Position numbers and translations under genes: made by a program
Notes under the pieces: model-generated
Seen by the model: only the letters and a program-made list of their open reading frames with translations
Database searches by the model: none
Told to the model about the DNA's origin: nothing
NCBI RefSeq assembly: GCF_016741875.1
Contig: NZ_JAERRF010000050.1
Location: 1-35,669, forward strand
Direction: 5' to 3'
DNA length: 35,669 nucleotides
Source of the DNA: Streptomyces coffeae
GTDB lineage: Bacteria > Actinomycetota > Actinomycetes > Streptomycetales > Streptomycetaceae
Shown here: one piece after another, positions 31,036-35,669 of the stretch
Position numbering within the stretch: position 1 is the first letter of the stretch
How the letters are laid out: each line of letters opens with the position of its first letter

Positions 31036-32577
31036 GTGGCGCACGAGATCGATCCGTCATTCCTCGCGCTGCCGCTCAGGGCGCTCGCCGACGCGGCCCT
31101 CGCCCGCGCCCGCGCGCTGGGGGCCGAGCATGCCGACTTCCGGTTCGAGCGGGTGCGCAGCGCCTCGTGGCGGTTGCGGGATGCCAGGCCCTCGGGGTCC
31201 TCGGACACCACCGATGTGGGGTACGCGGTACGGGTGGTGCACGGTGGGGCCTGGGGGTTCGCCTCAGGGGTGGATCTCAGCATGGACGCGGCGGCGCGGG
31301 TGGCCTCGCGGGCGGTGGCGATGGCGAAGCTGTCGGCCAAGGTGATCGAGGCGGCCAGGTCCGATGAGCGGGTGGAGCTGGCGGACGAGCCCCTGCACGC
31401 GGACAAGACCTGGGTCTCGTCCTACGAGGTCAACCCCTTCGACGTACCGGACGCGGAGAAGACCGGCCTGCTGGCCGAGTGGAGCGAGCGACTGCTGGCG
31501 GCCGAGGGGGTGGCGCACGCCGACGCGAGTCTGCTGACCATCCAGGACAACAAGTTCTACGCGGACACCGCGGGCACCACGACCACCCAGCAGCGGGTGC
31601 GGCTGCATCCGCAGCTGACCGCGTTCGCGGTGGATCCCACGACGGGTGAGTTCGACTCGATGCGCACCACGGCCCCGCCGGTGGGGCGCGGCTGGGAGTA
31701 TCTGACCGGGGCCGGGGCCGGAGCCGGTGTCTGGGACTGGGACGCGGAGCTGGCCGAGATGCCCGCGCTGCTGGCCGAGAAGATGCGGGCGCCGTCGGTG
31801 GAGGCCGGGGCGTACGACCTGGTGATCGATCCGTCCAATCTGTGGCTGACCATCCATGAGTCCATCGGCCACGCCACCGAGCTGGACCGGGCGCTGGGCT
31901 ACGAGGCGGCGTACGCGGGGACCTCGTTCGCCACCTTCGACCAGCTGGGCAAGCTGGTCTACGGCTCGGAGATCATGAACGTCACCGGTGACCGAACGGC
32001 CGAGCACGGGTTGGCCACGACCGGCTACGACGACGAGGGGGTGGCCGCGCAGTCCTGGGACCTGGTGCGGAACGGCACGCTCGTGGGCTATCAGATGGAC
32101 CGCCGGATCGCCCGGCTGACCGGATTCGAGCGGTCCAACGGCTGTGCGTACGCCGACTCGCCGAGCCATGTACCGGTGCAGCGGATGGCCAATGTGTCGC
32201 TGCAACCGGCGGCCGAGGGCGGGCCGTCGACCGAGGATCTGATCGGCGATGTCGAGAACGGCCTCTATCTGGTGGGCGATCGCTCATGGTCGATCGATAT
32301 GCAGCGCTACAACTTCCAGTTCACGGCGCAACGGGCGTATCGCATCCGGAACGGCGCTGTGGCCGGGCAGGTGCGCGACTTCGCCTACCAGGCCACCACC
32401 ACCGACTTCTGGGGCTCGATGTCGGCCGTCGGCGGTCCGCAGACCTATGAGCTGCACGGCGCCTTCAACTGCGGCAAGGCGCAGCCGGGGCAGGTCGCGG
32501 CAGTGTCGCACGGCTGCCCGTCCGCGCTGTTCCGCGGCGTGAACATCCTCAACACCACCCAGGAGGCCGGGCGATGA
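31036..32577 (+). CDS. tldD: TldD-family metalloprotease catalytic subunit
   Basis: A 513-residue protein of the TldD/PmbA family. TldD pairs with TldE (PmbA) as a zinc metalloprotease that degrades unfolded peptides; in E. coli it matures microcin B17 and degrades CcdA. The zinc motif HESIGHATELDRALG (from about residue 274, pattern HExxxH) is intact, which identifies the catalytic subunit. A central MQRMANVSLQP-like strand region and a C-terminal Cys in FNCGKAQPGQ follow. The GTG at 31036 has GAAGAGGAG upstream and gives the usual length. Its stop overlaps the tldE start by four bases. GC returns to core levels here, and the gene probably belongs to the conserved block with tyrS rather than to the island. 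Confidence 0.93.
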   Translation: MAHEIDPSFLALPLRALADAALARARALGAEHADFRFERVRSASWRLRDARPSGSSDTTDVGYAVRVVHGGAWGFASGVDLSMDAAARVASRAVAMAKLSAKVIEAARSDERVELADEPLHADKTWVSSYEVNPFDVPDAEKTGLLAEWSERLLAAEGVAHADASLLTIQDNKFYADTAGTTTTQQRVRLHPQLTAFAVDPTTGEFDSMRTTAPPVGRGWEYLTGAGAGAGVWDWDAELAEMPALLAEKMRAPSVEAGAYDLVIDPSNLWLTIHESIGHATELDRALGYEAAYAGTSFATFDQLGKLVYGSEIMNVTGDRTAEHGLATTGYDDEGVAAQSWDLVRNGTLVGYQMDRRIARLTGFERSNGCAYADSPSHVPVQRMANVSLQPAAEGGPSTEDLIGDVENGLYLVGDRSWSIDMQRYNFQFTAQRAYRIRNGAVAGQVRDFAYQATTTDFWGSMSAVGGPQTYELHGAFNCGKAQPGQVAAVSHGCPSALFRGVNILNTTQEAGR

Positions 32578-33986
32578 CCAAGCCGCACGAGATCGTCGAA
32601 CGCGCCCTGGAGCTGTCCCGCGCGGACGGCTGTGTGGTGATCGCGGACGAGACGTCCACGGCCCATCTGCGCTGGGCGGGCAACGCTCTGACCACCAACG
32701 GCGTCACCCGCGGCCGCTCGCTGACCGTGGTGGCCACCGTGGACGGCGCCAAGGGCACCGCCTCGGGAGTGGTGTCCCGGTCCGCCGTGACCGCCGAGGA
32801 GCTGGAGCCGCTGGTCCGGGCCGCCGAGGCGGCGGCCCGGGAGGCGGGTCCGGCCGAGGACGCCCAGCCGCTGGTCGGGCCGGACGCCTCGCTTCCGGAC
32901 TCCCCCGGTTTCACCGAGTCCCCCGCCGAGACCTCCTCCGAGGTGTTCGCGGCCTTCGCGCCCGCCCTTGGCGACTCCTTCGCGCGGGCGCGGGCGGGCG
33001 GCCGGGAGCTGTACGGCTTCGCCCACCACGAGGTCGTCTCGACCTATCTGGGCACCTCCACCGGGCTGCGGCTGCGCCACGACCAGCCGACCGGCACCCT
33101 GGAGATCAACGCCAAGTCCCCGGCCGCCGACGGCGGCGGGCCGCGCTCGGCGTGGGCCGGGCGCGCCACCCGTGACTTCACCGATGTGGACCCGGCCGCG
33201 ATCGACGCCGAGCTGGCCGGGCGGCTGGCCTGGGCCGAGCGGCGGGTGGAGCTTCCGGCGGGCCGCTACGAGACGCTGCTGCCCCCGTCCGCCGTGGCCG
33301 ATCTGCTGATCTATCAGATGTGGTCGTCGGCGGCGCGGGACGCGGCGGAGGGCCGTACCGTCTTCAGCCGCCCCGGCGGCGGGACCCGGATCGGGGAGAA
33401 GCTGTCGCCGCTGCCCATGACGCTGCGCAGCGATCCGCACGCACCGGGCCTCGAGGCGGCGCCGTTCGTGATCGCGCACTCCTCGGGGGACGACGCGTCG
33501 GTCTTCGACAACGGTCTGCGGCTGCCGGCCACCGACTGGCTGCGCGACGGGGTGCTGCACCAGCTGCTCACCACCCGGCACTCGGCCGGCCTCACCGGGC
33601 TGCCGGTGGCCCCGGCGATCGACAACCTGATCCTCGAGGCGGAGGGCACCCGCTCACTGGAGGAGATGGTCGCGGCCACCGGCGGCCAGGGCCCGGCCCT
33701 GCTGCTGACCTGTCTGTGGTACATCCGCGAGGTCGATCCGGCCACCCTGCTGCTGACCGGGCTCACCCGGGACGGGGTCTATCTGGTCGAGGACGGCGAG
33801 GTGATCGGCGAGGTGAACAACTTCCGGTTCAACGAGTCGCCGGTGGATCTGCTCTCCCGCGCCACCGAGGCGGGCCGTACCGAGATCACGCTGCCGCGCG
33901 AGTGGGGCGACTGGTTCACCCGGGCCGCGATGCCCGCGCTGCGGATCCCGGACTTCAACATGAGCTCCGTCAGCAAGGGGGTGTGA
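32574..33986 (+). CDS. tldE: TldE/PmbA-family non-catalytic protease subunit
   Basis: A 470-residue partner of TldD. It shares the fold (RALELSRADGCVVIADE near the N-terminus, AIDNLILEAEGTRSLEEMV and YLVEDGEVIGEVNNFRFNESP in the C-terminal part) but lacks the HExxxH zinc motif, as expected of TldE, which supplies part of the substrate chamber. The ATG at 32574 overlaps the tldD stop (ATGA), so the subunits are made in a coupled fashion. A Gly/Pro-containing variable stretch (about 85-130) is family-typical. It is followed 59 bases later by tyrS. Substrates in this organism are unknown; maturation of a peptide or turnover of small antitoxins is possible but unproven. Confidence 0.92.
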   Translation: MTKPHEIVERALELSRADGCVVIADETSTAHLRWAGNALTTNGVTRGRSLTVVATVDGAKGTASGVVSRSAVTAEELEPLVRAAEAAAREAGPAEDAQPLVGPDASLPDSPGFTESPAETSSEVFAAFAPALGDSFARARAGGRELYGFAHHEVVSTYLGTSTGLRLRHDQPTGTLEINAKSPAADGGGPRSAWAGRATRDFTDVDPAAIDAELAGRLAWAERRVELPAGRYETLLPPSAVADLLIYQMWSSAARDAAEGRTVFSRPGGGTRIGEKLSPLPMTLRSDPHAPGLEAAPFVIAHSSGDDASVFDNGLRLPATDWLRDGVLHQLLTTRHSAGLTGLPVAPAIDNLILEAEGTRSLEEMVAATGGQGPALLLTCLWYIREVDPATLLLTGLTRDGVYLVEDGEVIGEVNNFRFNESPVDLLSRATEAGRTEITLPREWGDWFTRAAMPALRIPDFNMSSVSKGV

Positions 33987-34045
33987 CCGGCCGAATACAC
34001 TGGTCCCCGCCCATCCGTCCATCCATGACTCACCTCAGGAACCTC

Positions 34046-35464
34046 ATGACACGCCTCGGCGAATCCGTCGCCCGCGCCAGCGAGCTCCTCAGCCAGGACC
34101 TCTCCTCCGACAGCACCGTCGAGCGGCTGCTGAACGAGACGGGCTCGCGGCGCTATCTGGATCTGACGGACCTGTCGCCGAAGGACCAGGCGGAGCTGAT
34201 CGCGTCCCGCACGGTCGAGGTGCTGCCGGGCGTGGCCGAGCTGACCGAGCGCATCGAGCGGCGTCGGGCCGAGGGCAAGGGGCTGGGAATCAAGCTGGGC
34301 ATCGACCCGACCGCCGCCGATGTGCACCTCGGCCACGTCGTGCCGATGATCATCCTCAGCCGCTTCCAGCGGATGGGCCATGACGTCACCCTGCTGATCG
34401 GCGACTTCACGGCCAAGATCGGGGACCCGTCGGGCCGTACGGCGGAGCGTCCGCCGCTGACCGACGAGGACATCGCGCGGAACCTCGCGGGCTACCAGGA
34501 GCAGGTGCGGCCGTTCTTCGACTTCGAGAAGGTCGGCTTCCGGCAGAACAGCGAGTGGCTGGCGCCGTACACCTTCCCGGAGCTGCTGACGCTGCTCTCC
34601 CAGGTGCCGGTCTCCCAGCTGCTCCAGCGCGAAGACTTCCGCAACCGGCTGGCGGCGGGCTCCGGGCTGACCATGTCCGAGCTGCTGTACCCCATCGCCC
34701 AGGCGCTGGACTCGGTGGCGCTGGAATGCGATGTCGAGCTCGGCGGCGCGGACCAGCTGCTCAACCTCCAGATGGGCCGGAAGCTGATGGAGCTGCGCGG
34801 GCAGACCCCGCAGCTGGTCGTCACCATGCCGCTGATCGAGGGCACCGACGGCACCGGCGCCAAGATGTCCAAGTCCAAGGGCAACTATGTGGCGCTCACC
34901 GCGACCGCCGACGATGTCTTCGGCAAGATCATGTCGATTCCGGACCGGCTGATGAAGCCGTACCTGGAGGCGTGGACGGAGTGGACGGACCCGGAGATCG
35001 CCGCCGCGACCGCCCGGGTGGAGGACCGTTCGCTGCATCCGATGGATCTGAAGAAGGTCCTGGCGGGCGAGGTCGTCGCGGCGCTGTACGGCATCGAGGC
35101 GGCCATGAAGGCGCGGGCGGGCTTTGTCGCCCAGTTCTCCAAGAAGAGCTTCGCCGATGTGGGCACCCTGCCGGTGGTCGACGCCGCCGAGCACGGTCCG
35201 GAGACCGTCGCGACTGTGCTGAGCAAGGTCCTGGAGTTCCAGCCCAGCGCGTCGGCCGCCCGCCGGGTCGCCAAGCAGAACGGGCTGCGGCTGGTCATCG
35301 AGACCGACGGCGGCCAGGAGTCCGTGGTGCTGCCCGAGGCGCAGGCGGTACGGCCGCTGGCCGAGGTGGTCGCGGAGACCCTGGCGGAGGCCGGCTTCAC
35401 CGCGGCCTCCGGCACCGTCTACCTCAAGGCCGGGCGCAAGATCGCCCACATCCAGGGGCTGTGA
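34046..35464 (+). CDS. tyrS: Tyrosyl-tRNA synthetase (TyrZ-like type)
   Basis: A 472-residue class I aminoacyl-tRNA synthetase that charges tRNA-Tyr. The Rossmann core has HLGH (variant of HIGH) in GIDPTAADVHLGHVV, IGDPSGRTAERP, the tyrosine-binding QALDSVALECDVELGGADQLLN and the KMSKS loop as AKMSKSKGNYVAL. A C-terminal S4 RNA-binding domain (about 405-470) ends VYLKAGRKIAHIQG. The LGIKLGIDPTA and GDFTAKIGDPSGR text matches the TyrZ branch. The ATG at 34046 has CAGGA six bases upstream; the ATG at 34025 would add seven residues. No T-box leader is visible in the short space after tldE. The gene's last codons are copied into the tandem repeat that follows. Confidence 0.95.
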   Translation: MTRLGESVARASELLSQDLSSDSTVERLLNETGSRRYLDLTDLSPKDQAELIASRTVEVLPGVAELTERIERRRAEGKGLGIKLGIDPTAADVHLGHVVPMIILSRFQRMGHDVTLLIGDFTAKIGDPSGRTAERPPLTDEDIARNLAGYQEQVRPFFDFEKVGFRQNSEWLAPYTFPELLTLLSQVPVSQLLQREDFRNRLAAGSGLTMSELLYPIAQALDSVALECDVELGGADQLLNLQMGRKLMELRGQTPQLVVTMPLIEGTDGTGAKMSKSKGNYVALTATADDVFGKIMSIPDRLMKPYLEAWTEWTDPEIAAATARVEDRSLHPMDLKKVLAGEVVAALYGIEAAMKARAGFVAQFSKKSFADVGTLPVVDAAEHGPETVATVLSKVLEFQPSASAARRVAKQNGLRLVIETDGGQESVVLPEAQAVRPLAEVVAETLAEAGFTAASGTVYLKAGRKIAHIQGL

Positions 35465-35472
35465 GCCCACAT

Positions 35473-35540
35473 CCAGGGGCGGTGACCGTCCAGGGGCGGT
35501 GACCGTCCAGGGGCGGTGACCGTCCAGGGGCGGTGACCGT
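35473..35540 (+). repeat. Four 17-bp tandem repeats after tyrS
   Basis: Four exact copies of CCAGGGGCGGTGACCGT lie head to tail, beginning nine bases after the tyrS stop. The unit's first part (CCAGGGG) and the preceding CCCACAT match the last tyrS codons (GCCCACATCCAGGGGCTG), so the array seems to have grown from a duplicated gene end. The remaining sequence to 35669 shows no supported gene. Confidence 0.9.
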
Positions 35541-35669
35541 GCCGTCCACGACGGCCCGAAGCGGCGGCCGGTGCGCATCCACCACGCGCGCCGGTCTCCG
35601 CCGGACCAGGCCAGCCACAACGCAGCCGCGGGCGAACGACCGCGCCGCGCGGCACTTCCCGCGGAGCGC

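Noticed and set aside
35473..35540. Possible CRISPR array
   Set aside because: The four 17-bp copies are directly adjacent with no spacers, and no cas genes are present.

Overview
The window is high-GC (roughly 70 %) actinobacterial DNA, almost certainly a Streptomyces chromosome. The evidence is strong third-position GC bias, a chaplin, a Scr1/DUF397 regulator pair, a CynX/NimT-type exporter with its 38-residue companion, and a gene order that, from memory, matches the S. coelicolor chromosome from about SCO1792 to SCO1818 (glycosylase, spo0M, SPFH, NfeD, ABC ATPase, chaplin, two-component pair, FHA-ABC, serB, fabG/fabI, tyrS). No search was run.

Left core block (1-22.5 kb). The first 100 bases resemble the promoter and leader of a leftward rRNA operon lying outside the window. 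Next come a 3-methyladenine DNA glycosylase, Spo0M, an orphan barstar, a 188-bp MITE-like element, a PEBP-fold protein and an HNH endonuclease. An NfeD/SPFH membrane pair and an ABC ATPase follow, then a conserved protein of unknown role, a chaplin and a GAF histidine kinase/LuxR regulator pair. After a lytic transglycosylase-like cell-wall protein come a two-FHA ABC exporter, a polytopic membrane protein with a decayed Gly-rich 3' tail, SerB and a SixA-type phosphatase. Two small membrane proteins, an MFS exporter with a divergent FadR-type repressor, a small secreted protein and the fabG-fabI pair complete the block. Strong hairpins mark most convergent gene ends.

Accessory island (about 22.8-30.9 kb). 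An anti-sigma-type ATPase is divergent from a Scr1-like HTH regulator and a DUF397 protein. They are followed by a tight run: an SseB-like protein, a 173-residue helical protein and a 1476-residue Rhs/YD-repeat polymorphic toxin. The toxin has an N-terminal type VII secretion signal-like domain and a variable C-terminal domain of about 111 residues that I do not recognise. Two candidate immunity genes follow. GC content falls sharply at the toxin tip and immunity genes (about 35-60 % per 60-base line, against about 70 % upstream), the usual sign of an exchanged toxin/immunity cassette. The HTH regulator and the Rhs gene each contain one TTA codon, which in Streptomyces ties translation to the bldA tRNA. 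This island is the most interesting part of the window.

Right core block (31.0-35.7 kb). tldD and tldE overlap by four bases and encode the two subunits of a TldD/TldE metalloprotease. They are followed by a TyrZ-type tyrosyl-tRNA synthetase gene, whose 3' end runs into four 17-bp tandem repeats.
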